From Rhynchopus sp. YZ270_cl-10 (lineage: Eukaryota > Euglenozoa > Diplonemea > Diplonemida > Diplonemidae): a stretch of 64,000 bases of DNA. Positions 1-9,665 of this stretch are shown in pieces (position 1 is the stretch's first letter; every line of letters starts with the position of its first letter). Location: assembly GCA_964035575.1 (NCBI GenBank), contig OZ037869.1:744001-808000 (forward strand), written 5' to 3'. The position numbers and the translations under genes are program-made. The notes beneath the pieces are model-generated. The model was not told the DNA's origin, ran no database searches, and saw nothing but the letters and a program-made list of their open reading frames with translations.

Positions 1-1192
1 CGTCGTTGGTGTAGCCAACGGTCTGTGCCTGGGCCTGCTCTCTGAGGGTGCGGAACTCCTTGTAGTCTGCCTCGGACAGCTGGTCCATGTTCGCGTCCTC
101 CGCAGCCCACGTTGTCTCATGTGCAGATAGGATCTGCTTCTGCTCGTTCAGGTCACTCCGCAGCTGTTCCGTACGCTGGTTCGACGCCTTCTTCTCTTCG
201 TCCGCCTTCGCAGACTGTGCCTGTACACGCTTCACCTCACCCTCAAGGGTGCGACACCGCACCTCCACATCCTGCACAACCTTGCGCTGTGAGTTGACGT
301 CGTGCTGTGCAGCACGCTCCTCTCTTGTCATTTTGTGCACATTTTTGTACAGATCGTTCGTCACAGACTTGGCAGCAGTGAAGTCGGCCTCAATGGCCTT
401 GAGCGCCTTTTCCTTTTCGCTGACATCTTTTTGTGCGATGTTCTGGAACTTCTTGATTTTGAGGAGGGCGGTCTCTATGTGGTAGAACTGGATGAGCGAC
501 TGCTCGACCTTGAGTGTCGTCATGTCGTGCATGAGCGAGTGGTAGAGCTCTGCCTCCTTCTTGTGCCCCTCCATGATGCCTCTCTCGACACCAGCACCGC
601 GCTTGAGCAGACCTGCATTGCGCACCTTTTCAGAGGCGACTGCGAGGGCCTTCTTTTTGTCTTCATACTGCAGCTTGAGGTCTGCCGACCCTGCAACCAG
701 CTCAATCATTTGCGTGATATCGCGAGGGTTTTTATGCGCCATCTGTTCCACCTCTCCCTGGAAGATAAGACAGTTCCGGGTACTTGCTAGGATGTTGAAG
801 GACTTGAGCACAGCCTCATACTTCGCCCATGTCATAAGCTTTGCATCCACAAGGTACTGTGATGTGCCGGTGGCGGTCACGCTGCGTTCGAAGACCACCT
901 TTTTGCGGCCAGAGACAAAGTGCAGACGTACAATCGCTTTGTTCGGGCGTTGTTGCAGCCCTGCTGCACTGCATACCAGGTCCTTCAGATGTGTTGCGCG
1001 CAGGCTCGCTGTCTTGATGCCAAGCACAAATGAGATTGAGTCCATCACATTGGACTTCCCAGACCCGTTCGGGCCAATGATGCATGTAAAGTCACGGAAC
1101 GGCCCGATGTAGTGCTCGCCAGCATAGGACTTGAAGTTGACCAGTTCGAGCGCTTCGATGTGCCCAGAGAGGGCACTGCTGACGCTGCTCAT
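1..1192 (-). CDS. SMC1: Cohesin subunit SMC1, N-terminal part (runs off the window)
   Basis: Structural maintenance of chromosomes protein: ATPase arm of the cohesin ring that holds sister chromatids together in the nucleus. The minus strand from the ATG at 1192 is open for 397 codons to the window edge. The protein starts MSSVSSALSGHIEALELVNF, has a textbook Walker A (GPNGSGKSN) about 40 residues in, and then a long Lys/Glu-rich coiled coil. The sequence FKSYAGEHYIGPF before Walker A and FQGEVEQMA about 100 residues after it favour SMC1 over SMC2, 3 or 4. Hinge, second coiled coil and Walker B/signature lie beyond position 1. No intron is seen. A CAG at 1218-1220, 25 nt before the ATG, could be a splice acceptor. 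Confidence 0.93.
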   Translation of the reverse strand, partial: MSSVSSALSGHIEALELVNFKSYAGEHYIGPFRDFTCIIGPNGSGKSNVMDSISFVLGIKTASLRATHLKDLVCSAAGLQQRPNKAIVRLHFVSGRKKVVFERSVTATGTSQYLVDAKLMTWAKYEAVLKSFNILASTRNCLIFQGEVEQMAHKNPRDITQMIELVAGSADLKLQYEDKKKALAVASEKVRNAGLLKRGAGVERGIMEGHKKEAELYHSLMHDMTTLKVEQSLIQFYHIETALLKIKKFQNIAQKDVSEKEKALKAIEADFTAAKSVTNDLYKNVHKMTREERAAQHDVNSQRKVVQDVEVRCRTLEGEVKRVQAQSAKADEEKKASNQRTEQLRSDLNEQKQILSAHETTWAAEDANMDQLSEADYKEFRTLREQAQAQTVGYTND

Positions 1193-1700
1193 GTGTAAAG
1201 CCTTGAGACTGTGTTTCCTGTAGGATGTTGTTGTTGTCGTGTCATGCGTTGCATGTGGAATGAGGAGCACAACGTCGAAAAGAGAAAGGGTGTGAAATAA
1301 AATGTCTATTTTTTTTTTTTTTTTTTGTTTCGTTCTGCCAATTTTGCAACAAAAAAAGAACATTGAAAACTGAAAGCGAGAGATGCTGTGTGATGTATCA
1401 TTTGTGCGAAGACAACAAAAACACACACATAAACACAGAACCCTCCATCCATATTTTTTTTTTGCAGCATACCGGCTCCATCAAATACAAAGGATACACA
1501 CACAAGGTTAGATAAAAAAAAATTTGATGACGATTCAGTTTCTCCGTTCTCCTCTACTATTTTCTTAAAAACCTTTTTGCCTCCATTCTGCCTTTGATTG
1601 AACTCGGTTTATCAAATGATACTAAGCCACCCCACCCCATTGCCCTACCCAACCCCAACCACCCACGAACCCCAGAAACACCAACTCAGGACCGCTGTGA
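1193..1700. other. Spacer between TRM112 and SMC1
   Basis: AT-rich spacer with T runs near 1310-1326 and 1453-1463 and A runs near 1515-1522. It holds the SMC1 leader and the TRM112 3' flank. I see no gene and no clear copy of the short hairpin families. Confidence 0.6.
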
Positions 1701-2361
1701 CTATATTTCGTTAAGCACCATGTTGGGGATAGTGTCCTTGATAGGGAACCGGGCAGCACAGTCCTCCTTAGGGCAGGTAAGGGACCCGTTCTGCACCTTG
1801 AGCTCAAGGACAAGGAAGTGCACCGCACGCAGCAACGCCTCGTTCATCCGCAGGTCCTCTGGCTGCTCCTCGGGGAGAGTGGACAGGTCTTCCTGTGGGT
1901 AAGGGGTGTGAATGAAAGAGGGTGTGCACCACCAGGCTTTTCCTATGTTTTCACCATGTTGCCTTGAGTGTTGAAACCCTTCAAGAAGTGTAGACCTTCA
2001 AGGGAAGAGCCCTGAGGTGTTTAGGGAAACAAGGTATGAAATGAGGGGGGGTAATGAAGGTTTGGTTTAAAAAATTTTGGTTGGTTCTCTCTGTATTGTT
2101 TTGACTTTTGTTTTTTTCCCCGAAAAAAGCATTTTAGTTTGGAAATGAGGGTGGGGATGTGCTTCATACCGGCAAGTACTGCTTCATATCCCGCTGCAGG
2201 CTTTTGAGCCCGTTCCAGTCCAGCTTCGGCAAGATACGCACAATGTGCTCAAAATCGAACTCAATCTCCAGCTGTTCGACCTCTCCGTCGTCAATCTGCA
2301 GGACCATGGGGTAGCTGCTGCACTTCACGCATGCGAGCAGGTTGTGGGTGAGTCCCTTCAT
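1701..2361 (-). CDS. TRM112: TRM112-like methyltransferase activator (two exons)
   Basis: Small zinc-binding partner that stabilises several tRNA, rRNA and release-factor methyltransferases. Exon 1 (2361-2170) starts MKGLTHNLLACV, matching the family start, and continues through FEHIVRILPKLDWNGL. Exon 2 (1892-1701) reads EDLSTLPEEQPEDLRMNEAL and ends SLTCPKEDCAARFPIKDTIP NMVLNEI with a TAG stop. The family features are the N-terminal M-K-x-L-T-H-N-L-L, the C-P-x6-F-P-I zinc/beta element and the terminal I-P-N-M-V/L. The 277-nt intron (2169-1893) begins GTATGA and ends CCCACAG; the join is in phase 0. About 127 aa, usual for the family. A CAG lies 15 nt before the ATG. Confidence 0.88.
2053..2135 (+). 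repeat. Dispersed ~75-nt repeat S6, copy in TRM112 intron
   Basis: Shares GAAGGTTTGGTTTAAAA and TTGGTTCTCTCTGTATTG, followed by a TTTTGTTTTT stretch, with a second copy at 21591-21665. Both lie in the same orientation. No hairpin is obvious. Confidence 0.6.
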
Positions 2362-2495
2362 AGTGTATTGCTTCTTCTGTTTGAGTGTGCATGGGTGAGG
2401 GCATGAGGCAGGGCACGTCACGTTCTCGCTTTTGGTGCAGCAAGAGGAGCAAAAGCTCTTGAGAATAAAGGACAGAAAGAAAGAAAAGTTTATAA

Positions 2496-2528
2496 GATGA
2501 TCCTAAGCCTCTCGTGCTTAGTCACCTT
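2496..2528 (+). repeat. H1 hairpin repeat
   Basis: Outer GATG/CACC arm, inner stem CTAAGC pairing with GCTTAG, apical loop CTCTCGT. Preceded by the lead AAAGTTTATAA. A near-identical copy lies at 8766. Confidence 0.8.
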
Positions 2529-2693
2529 ATCATATTCGTTATCGCACAGCATCAGCTGCGCTGAAAGAGCAGCTGAAAGTGCAAACTCTACCAGACGCAA
2601 ACATCGGGCAGAAACAACAAGGCTTCAACTTATCTACCATCTCTCGGATCCAAATCACCTCAAAACCCCTTTCCAGTAAATCAGAATCGGCAA

Positions 2694-2726
2694 GATGATC
2701 CTAAGCCTCCCTTGTACGGTAGTCAC
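2694..2726 (+). repeat. H1 hairpin repeat, diverged
   Basis: Keeps GATGATCCTAAGCCT, but the right half is changed (TACGGTAGTCAC), so the stem is weakened. Confidence 0.55.
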
Positions 2727-2953
2727 ACACACGCCGTCAGGAAAATTACCAAAAACCCCCCCTTTTTTTTAGAAAAATAAATAACGAATTGCGAATGTGG
2801 AACCGTCAGGGCACCCCACCACCACCCCCTCCCCGAACAACGAAAAGAGGCTCATAAACCACACGTCTCACTCTAAGGGGGAGGGGTTAGCAACACCCTT
2901 GGGCTGCTGCGGCTTTATGTGGGGCTAAGCATTTTTTTTTTGTTTCCTTCCCG

Positions 2954-3005
2954 ATTTAAACTTTGTCGTATTAGTGCAGACACACCCAAGGATGAGCTCC
3001 ACTAC
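2954..3005 (+). repeat. S5 structured repeat, diverged
   Basis: ATTAGTGCAGACACACCCA and GGATGAGCTCCACTA match the S5 consensus (outer stem TAGTG/CACTA). The lead is AAACTTTGTCG. Confidence 0.6.
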
Positions 3006-3380
3006 ATCAACCATTTTTTAAGTTCTTTACTGCACACTGCGGGGGTTAAATACAAAACCCCTTAGGTGCAGACACCACTCTCAGTCGGGGCCTGCATTTA
3101 ACCCACACGTAGTCCTCTTTAAAAAAACGTCGTTCTCAGTAACCAAAACCTCCTTTTTTTCAGCTGAGTATTTTAAAAGAAAGGGGGTCTGTGCAATACC
3201 CACCATTGTGAAAAAAAAGGGGGAAAGGGATGGAGGGGAGCTAGCTAGAAGGACTTTGTAGATTACAGAGATAAAGAGTTTGGGGGGGAAGCTTTGACGT
3301 CTACACAATTCTAACGACTTACCAGAGGGGTCATCAAAAAAAGTTCTGGGCCAAACCCCTGACTGGGTTGGGCCGGGGGT

Positions 3381-3445
3381 CACAGCTGAGAATAAGACTC
3401 GGGGACCCGGGACCGGGACCTGGACCCGGCTTATTCTCAGCTGTG
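3381..3445. repeat. Perfect 16-bp inverted repeat with GC-rich loop
   Basis: CACAGCTGAGAATAAG at 3381-3396 is exactly complementary to 3430-3445. The 33-nt loop between is made of GGGACC/GGGACCC repeats. Not related to the H1-S5 families. Confidence 0.85.
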
Positions 3446-3695
3446 CGGGGGGGTCCACGCCCAATATAGGGAGGGGGTAGGACAGTGGGGACGCCCACTG
3501 GAATATCTCTTCCCTGGCCCCTTTTCCCCCAGCCTCTAGTCTTGTTTCGCCTTCATCCCTTCACCCCTCTCATTTCTCTTTAGCCCCACCCCTACCCAAC
3601 CCGTCTTAGAGACAAAAAAAAGAGAAAAAAAAGGGGGGAAACCTTAACGACAGCAGCGAGGGGGGGCGGAACGCAAGTCCCGCACAAGAAAATAA

Positions 3696-3735
3696 AGTTG
3701 ACTTAAAATACAAAGCCCTCTCGTGACAGTGTACC
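3696..3735 (+). repeat. S3 repeat
   Basis: Has the S3 core AATACAAAGCCCTCTCGTG then ACAGTGTACC, with the lead AAAGTTGACTTAA. The loop CTCTCGTG is shared with H1. Confidence 0.65.
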
Positions 3736-4324
3736 AAATAAAACCCCCAAATTTCTTTCTTCTAAGTTAGGCAAAATAGCAGTAAAAGGGAGGGGTGCTT
3801 TTGAGAATGCAAATTATTTTTGAGGAATTTTTTTTTGGTGCTCATCGGTATTTAGCCTTGTTTTCAGTATTGAGCGGGGAAGGACGTGAGGTGGGCAGAC
3901 GGGGGGTCAGGATTGCTGCAAAGAGCAAAACTAAAAAAAAAAGAGAGAATTTTCTTTTAAACAGATGAACATGTTTCTTCGTTGTCACAATGCCGTAGTA
4001 ATAAATATTGTGGGGCGTTCCATCCCAGAATAATTATTTGTTCGGCAATTCGCACATCATCAAAAAGGAAAAAAAGGGTCGGACGAGTCTAAACCTCTGC
4101 TCCAAAGTCACCTAAAAACGAACCAAATCTTTCATAGAGACCATATGGAGAGAAGACGGCAAAATGATTAAGATAATATTTTCAATCGAAAGATGGAGTT
4201 TTTTTTTTACCACCAGAGGATAGCACAAAAATATTCTAGGGTCGTCCTGCAATTAAGAGCATCCAAAAAGAGACAGAGTTTTGTATTCTCATCAAAAAAA
4301 AAGAGAGGAAAAATAAACTTGAAA

Positions 4325-4351
4325 GATGCAGTATGCTTCTGCACACACATC
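4325..4351 (+). repeat. H1 hairpin repeat, diverged
   Basis: GATGCAGTATGC, TTCTGCACAC, then ACATC. The outer GATG/CATC pairing is kept and the apical loop is changed. Confidence 0.5.
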
Positions 4352-4414
4352 TACAAATCAGGGCAGCACAGAGGAGGGGAGGGGGGGCGAGAAGAATTTT
4401 TCTTTTTTTTTTTT

Positions 4415-4462
4415 GAAAACTTGGTTGTATTAGTGTAGCCACCCGAGGATGAACTCCACTAT
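4415..4462 (+). repeat. S5 structured repeat
   Basis: GAAAACTTGGTTGTATTAGT lead, TAGTG/CACTA outer stem. The inner hairpin is CACCC/GGATG here and CACCC/GAGTG in other copies. Follows a T run and is followed by another. Confidence 0.8.
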
Positions 4463-4518
4463 TATTTTTTTTTTTTGCGGAACAGAACTTTAACAAATCC
4501 AAAAGAGAAAGGCAGAAA

Positions 4519-4546
4519 GATGAATGGGCCTTTTGTGCACACATCT
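4519..4546 (+). repeat. H1 hairpin repeat
   Basis: GATGAATGGGCC, loop TTTT, GTGCACACATC. Outer GATG/CATC arm intact. Confidence 0.6.
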
Positions 4547-5381
4547 ACCAAGAGAGGGGGCAAGATGGGTGGGTACATGGGTGTGCGCATGTGTCATCAA
4601 TTTGCTTCTAAATGACACTCATCTGGATATGGGTTGGCTTTGGTCCCCAACTCTCCCCCCTAAATATTCACAATTTTTTTTTTTGTACGAACTTCTGCAC
4701 ACAAGTTATGGAACACCCCCTGTGAACTTGAATTTCAAATTGCAGACGAAACAGAGGAGAGAGAGAGAGAGTTACAAACATATTTTTTTGTCCCTCCCCC
4801 AAAAAAACACAAAATATTTATTGCTACACCGTTTCTACGTATTGTCGATACTCGAAAAAAAGGGGGAGGGACATGCCAATATGTGCTGACACAGTCTCCC
4901 CCTCCCTTAAATGCACACACACAGCGGGATAGATCACACACCCCCAACCCCCAAGGGTACAGAACAAAGAGAGGACGCTCCCTTCCTGTTTCTCTTTGTG
5001 GATGAGAATCCTCTTCAGTCTTTCCGTACCCAGAAAAAACCCTCCCTTTTGTGAGCGCTTTCGCGTCCATAAAAGGGTATCACATAATCTACAATGGGTC
5101 TGAGCTGTCGAGGGGGGAAATAGAAACGTAACACTCATCACACGATAAAACCCATGGGAGACAGGTTGTGGTGAAAACGCACAACACCTCGACCTGTTTG
5201 GTGAGGAGTGGCTTCTGCAGCGCGGTTCGTCCCCAGAACCGAGTGTGTTCAAAATGCTTCTATTTCCTCCTTCATTTCATGAGGTGACAAAAATAAAAAA
5301 AAATAAAATAGAGTGCCCTGCGTTTCTTCAAAAGCGGTCACGGTTTTGGTCTTTGTGTTTTATGAATGATGTCATATCATA

Positions 5382-6992
5382 TCATCGCAAAAGACCAGGA
5401 ACACGTTGAAAGGTGTTTCCGATAGCTGTCGGCGCGGCGCCGTCCTCGACCTTGATGTCCTCCATGCTGTTGTTGTAGATCACATTGTGGCTGATGTCTG
5501 CTGTACTAGAAGGCTTCACCCACACCCCGTGTTGTCTGCTGTTGTGTATTTCGTTGTAATGCACCAGCGGGCTGGCCCCTTGGTCTGCGTACACATTGCT
5601 CAAACAATTGCTGTGGATGACGTTGTGCAGGATCCTCCCTTTGCCCAAGGCTTTGACAAGAATACCGCACTGCAAACTATCGTGGATAGTATTCCTTTGT
5701 ATCAAAGGGTTTGTGTGGGAGTCGATCTGCACGCAGGAGAAGTGATCGCTTTTTATGTCACAATTTTCTACCACGGTATCGTCCGATGTTGATACAATTC
5801 TGATACAGAAAAAAGACTTTGAACGTTGACGGAGTGTGAAACCCTGCATTCTGCAGGCCTCCTTTATGACAACAACGTTGAACTCTCGTCCGTTCTCTAT
5901 TATAACTTTGCCGTCTGCTTCGAGGCAGACACGCTTTGAGAGGACGAGGCATTCTCTGTAGACACCTTCGCGTACTTGAATGCGGTCACCATGCTCTGCA
6001 TGGTCGATACCCTCTGCTATGGTACAGAACGTCCCCTTCCCGCTCTTATCTATGACAATCAACGACCTCCGCAGCAGCTTGTTGATGTGCAGACGCTGCT
6101 GCTGGATCACCTCATCCTGCTTCGACACCTTATCACAAAGCGTCAGCGTATGCGATATAGAGGCTTGGTTCAGATGCCGTGCCAGGTCCCTCCTCTTTAG
6201 TGGCCCCACCGTACAGCCGTGCACCTCAAATGGGCAGGTCACCTCTGTGAATTCGCATTCGTTATTATGCTCTACACGACGTCCACGGGTGAGGCCTACC
6301 AGACCACAGCCGTTGACGCATTCAATAGGGAGGTCGGCACAGAGGACTTCAACGTGTTTGCCATAGCCTCCAAAGGGGATGTTCGTTTCGAGACAATGTA
6401 CGCATGTGACAGGACGCATTCTGCAGGTTTCTTCGTGGTCGTGCATATCTTTTCTCATTAATTTTGCTTCGCAAAGATCATATTTGCAGGTTAGTTCTTC
6501 GTATTGGCAGTCAGTTTCGGTATGGCGTTGGAGGCATTTGTAGACACCTTGCCAGGTGCATCCATTTGAGACGTTATCACAAAGCACAGCGAGCGACTGT
6601 GTCAGGTCGAATGTCTGCGGGGCCGGCGCTGCTGCAGTAATAACGCTGGCAGGAATGGGTTGTCTGCATAGGGGGCATTCGTTGCGGTGCTGCAGCGCCT
6701 TCTTGAGGCAGGGGTGGCAGAACTCATGCAGACACGGTGTCAAGATAGGCACCGTCATCACCCCACGCCCAACCGGGCACAACCACTCCTCCTGTATGTT
6801 CTCAATGAAATGCGACTCATCCCTGCACTGCGTCCACCGCAAATGACAGTCCTTCTCCTTCTCCTTCTCCACAGAGTTGCTTGTGCTCGCGCTGGTGCTA
6901 GAACTACCACTAGAACTGCTACTCATCACCGCCGTTGTCCCGGAGCTTCCCGTCAAATTGTGACTCCCCGTAGGAGGGGTAGGGGTAGCCAT
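5382..6992 (-). CDS. RING-like / TRAF zinc-finger / right-handed beta-helix protein
   Basis: 536 aa, single exon. A Ser/Thr-rich N-terminus with a KEKEKD tract leads to a RING-like module at residues 72-109: C72, C87-L-H89-E-F-C92-H-P-C95, then C106-P-L-C109. The usual second cysteine of the first pair is Gly75, so it may bind one zinc or fold like a U-box. Residues about 130-275 hold repeated Cys/His TRAF-type fingers (for example CKYDLCEAKLMRKDMHDHEE and CVNGCGLVGL). After a short helical linker (SKQDEVIQQQRLHINKLLRR), residues about 320-530 form pectin-lyase-like beta-helix coils (IQRNTIHDS, ILHNVIHSN, VHYNEIHNS, ISHNVIYNN). TRAF-RING proteins are often E3 ubiquitin ligases, and beta-helix repeats also occur in FBXO11-type substrate adaptors. 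An E3 ligase role is inference. Confidence 0.85.
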   Translation of the reverse strand: MATPTPPTGSHNLTGSSGTTAVMSSSSSGSSSTSASTSNSVEKEKEKDCHLRWTQCRDESHFIENIQEEWLCPVGRGVMTVPILTPCLHEFCHPCLKKALQHRNECPLCRQPIPASVITAAAPAPQTFDLTQSLAVLCDNVSNGCTWQGVYKCLQRHTETDCQYEELTCKYDLCEAKLMRKDMHDHEETCRMRPVTCVHCLETNIPFGGYGKHVEVLCADLPIECVNGCGLVGLTRGRRVEHNNECEFTEVTCPFEVHGCTVGPLKRRDLARHLNQASISHTLTLCDKVSKQDEVIQQQRLHINKLLRRSLIVIDKSGKGTFCTIAEGIDHAEHGDRIQVREGVYRECLVLSKRVCLEADGKVIIENGREFNVVVIKEACRMQGFTLRQRSKSFFCIRIVSTSDDTVVENCDIKSDHFSCVQIDSHTNPLIQRNTIHDSLQCGILVKALGKGRILHNVIHSNCLSNVYADQGASPLVHYNEIHNSRQHGVWVKPSSTADISHNVIYNNSMEDIKVEDGAAPTAIGNTFQRVPGLLR

Positions 6993-8070
6993 TTATTTTG
7001 TTTTTGGTGTATTTTGGTTTTTTCTTCAAGTGAAGTTTTTAAACCATGCTATGAACCCATTTTAAAATGGTTTTTTTGTGTCCTTCTGTGGGGTGTACTG
7101 AGAAGAGAGAGAAGGGAGAAGGGAAATAAATTCTGGAAAAATGAGGGAAATTTTGCATTTTTTTTTTCTTATATTCGACAGAAGAGGACGGTTGTGGGGG
7201 GTGGTTGTGTGCAATGTTGTGGGTTTTTTTTTTTGAAAAGCTTCATCCATTTTGTCCATTCTCCACGCAACTGAAATGTACATAGGAAATGGATTTTTAG
7301 CTCATTAATTTCTTTCAAATACGACCGACCTTACCTATGATCTACCATAGGGAGAGCCGTACATTAACACTGAGTACAAAATAATATTTGGAAAGATGTG
7401 AGAACAAAACGTACCGACAGTACAATAGAAATTCTTTTTTTGGGGGATTTTATTTCGAAAAAAAAATGAAAAAGAGAGCGAGAGAGCGAGAGAGACAAGA
7501 CACGCCCCCCCACCGCTTCTCTCCAACCTCTGTTTTCATTTTATATTTTATTTGAATAAAGAGCATCGGGGGGGTTGTAGCCTTATTCGATTATTTGTCT
7601 TATTCTGATACCGCATTGTTTAACTATGCTGTGTCACACTAATGGGAATATCGTCCATACATACCCGGATATTCCGAAAATATCCATGAGTATTTTTTTA
7701 CATAGGTCCACTCAGGGTGTAAAAAAATTACATCCCTCTGGCCCTTAACATTTTTTTTTGCATTTTCCCAACATTGTATGACTACATAACTATCAAAACG
7801 GTACTCTGTGTACGGGGGCTACAGATGCGAAGTTGTCCTGTTGCTCTATCAGGGGGAGGTGGGGGGGGTTTGGTGTTTAAAGGTAGAAGGGTTTGTTTGA
7901 AGATGAATGAGCCGGAGGCACATAGATCTAAAGGGTACAATACAATAACAGATGCGTTACAAAAAAAGAACACAAGCATGTGTTCAGAGGTATAGCATCT
8001 TGCCAGAGAATGGCTTCGGTCTTTTTCTGAGGGGGGGGGAAAACACCCAGCATAGTTCGAGAAAAAAAAG

Positions 8071-8152
8071 TAGAAGGCGCAAACACTTCACCATACATAG
8101 GTGGGTGCATGGGTAGTTCTTCAGTGGGTTGGTGAACCCTCAGAGGCACTTC
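8071..8152 (+). repeat. S2 structured repeat, full-length type
   Basis: Starts AAGGCGCAAACACTTCACC and ends in a hairpin GGGTT-GGTG-AACCC followed by CAGAGGCACTTC. The same right-hand hairpin with other tetraloops occurs at 14813, 15995, 29147 and 33489. Confidence 0.65.
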
Positions 8153-8507
8153 ATTGGCTTACACACTTTGCACAGGGGAGGTTGGAAAAAAAAAAGTTAT
8201 AAAAAAAAAGGGGGACAAAAAGTGAAAAAAAAAGCTTCTGTACTTTGTCACTCGAGTTACCATATTTTCACCAAACGGTGTAACTTAGTATCGACTTTGC
8301 ACAGGGGAGGTTGGATACAAGGTACATACGCATTGCATTGCCCAACCAGGAGGGGGTTTTTGATAAATAAATATTTTTTTTTGAATAGATAAAAGCAATA
8401 AATTACTTTTTATTTAAAACAAAAGGCACTCCGTATCCAAAACAGGGGGGCAGTCCAACCAGGAGGGGGGGGTATTATTGTAGAGGTAACAAAAGGAAAC
8501 CCTGTAA

Positions 8508-8542
8508 GATGAATGTGCCTGCTCGTAATGTGATATACATCT
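8508..8542 (+). repeat. H1 hairpin repeat
   Basis: GATGAATGTGCCTGCTCGTA then ATGTGATATACATC. Outer GATG/CATC arm kept. Confidence 0.6.
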
Positions 8543-8765
8543 TTGTATCACTATCAGCGCGCTGGAATAATGCGTTTGGGTTTGAAGATGTGTCTCTTCG
8601 GCACAAAGAAGATTATATCCATCGGCGTTTCAATTCAGGGAGAGAAAGCTTGCAAAAGATGGTTTGCAGGGTTATTTAAATATGCTGCCTTAACAGTTAG
8701 CATCGCGCCTATCTAACCACTAGGTAGCTTACAGTTTAAAAGTTTTAAAAATGAAAAGTTTATAA

Positions 8766-8796
8766 GATGACCCTAAGCCTCTCGTGCTTAGTCACC
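8766..8796 (+). repeat. H1 hairpin repeat
   Basis: GATGACCCTAAGC, loop CTCTCGT, GCTTAGTCACC; lead AAAAGTTTATAA. One of the clearest copies, almost the same as that at 2496. Confidence 0.8.
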
Positions 8797-9665
8797 TTAA
8801 AAAGTGTGCAAAGTGTGAAATCAACAATACAAAAAGCGGGTTTGGGTATGGGGGGTGGGGTGCGGGAAAACAAGCAATGCACACAAAACCCAAACAAATT
8901 TAATTTTGCAAAAGGGGTGGGATGAAAGTGGGGGGTGTGGGGGGGAAAAAAATGGGTGTTACAATACAACAGCAAACGGAAAGACCCCGCTGTGGCTGTT
9001 ACTTCTTTTTTTGTGAAAGGTTTTACTGTGTGTATTCTGTTTCTTATGGGGTTTTTTTCTTCTTTTTTTTCCCCACCCGCCCCAAAACTTCCTCCCCCCC
9101 TGCGAAAACGTCAAAAAAAATTTTTTTTCCATTTTCACCGTTCGATGGGTTTTTTGGTACAAAACAAAGAAATCTTCAAGACGAAAATACAATCTCCCAC
9201 TTAAAACAAAGAAAACCTTCAAAAAAAAGATCGGACGTGCATCACAAAAAAGCCCTCCATACGACACACATCTCAAAAAACAAAACGACAACTGCATTTC
9301 ATTATTTTGGGGAAGAAAAGGCATTTCAAAATATGAGGCAATATTTTGCAAATATCTATGTTTTCCTTCGGGGCACAGGAACCGACCAAGATCAACAACC
9401 AACTCGATATAAAATCCGGCTTCTTCAGCGCTGTTTGGTCACAAACTCCAACCTTCATCTATCTTGGCATGGTTTTTTTTCTTTCTTTCCTAGAAAAAAA
9501 GCACCATCTCTCTCGACGGGTTTGAGCAACTACTAATCGTGCACTGGTACTCAATCGAGTCGTCTAGCATACCACTTGGATATGAGTTCATTTGTAGTCT
9601 GAACTGTATCCTATAGTGTACAAAGCAGAACGCTTTTGGCAATGAGGTACATCCAGGCAAGTCTC

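Larger units (their letters stand above)
2362..5381. other. Gene-free spacer rich in short repeats
   Basis: Three kilobases with no convincing coding sequence; open frames here are broken by homopolymers. It holds H1 hairpins at 2496, 2694, 4325 and 4519, S5 copies at 2954 and 4415, an S3 copy at 3696 and a strong hairpin at 3381-3445. About 4860-5250 has more mixed composition, but no homology is recognised. Confidence 0.6.
6993..9665. other. Gene-free spacer with H1 and S2 repeats
   Basis: Upstream of the RING gene and downstream of the cyclin gene. Homopolymer-rich throughout. H1 copies lie at 8508 and 8766 and an S2 copy at 8071-8152. A plus-strand stretch at about 9285-9470 reads for some 60 codons with protein-like composition, but it has no start, splice sites or homology that I recognise. 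Confidence 0.55.

Noticed and set aside
2496-2528. H1 as a hammerhead ribozyme or C/D snoRNA, because of GATGA
   Set aside because: The GAAA/CUGANGA core of a hammerhead is absent and no D box (CTGA) follows; the fold is a simple interrupted hairpin.
9285-9470. Plus-strand stretch reading FGEEKAFQNMRQYFANIYVF...
   Set aside because: No start, splice sites or family; opposite strand to the gene array.
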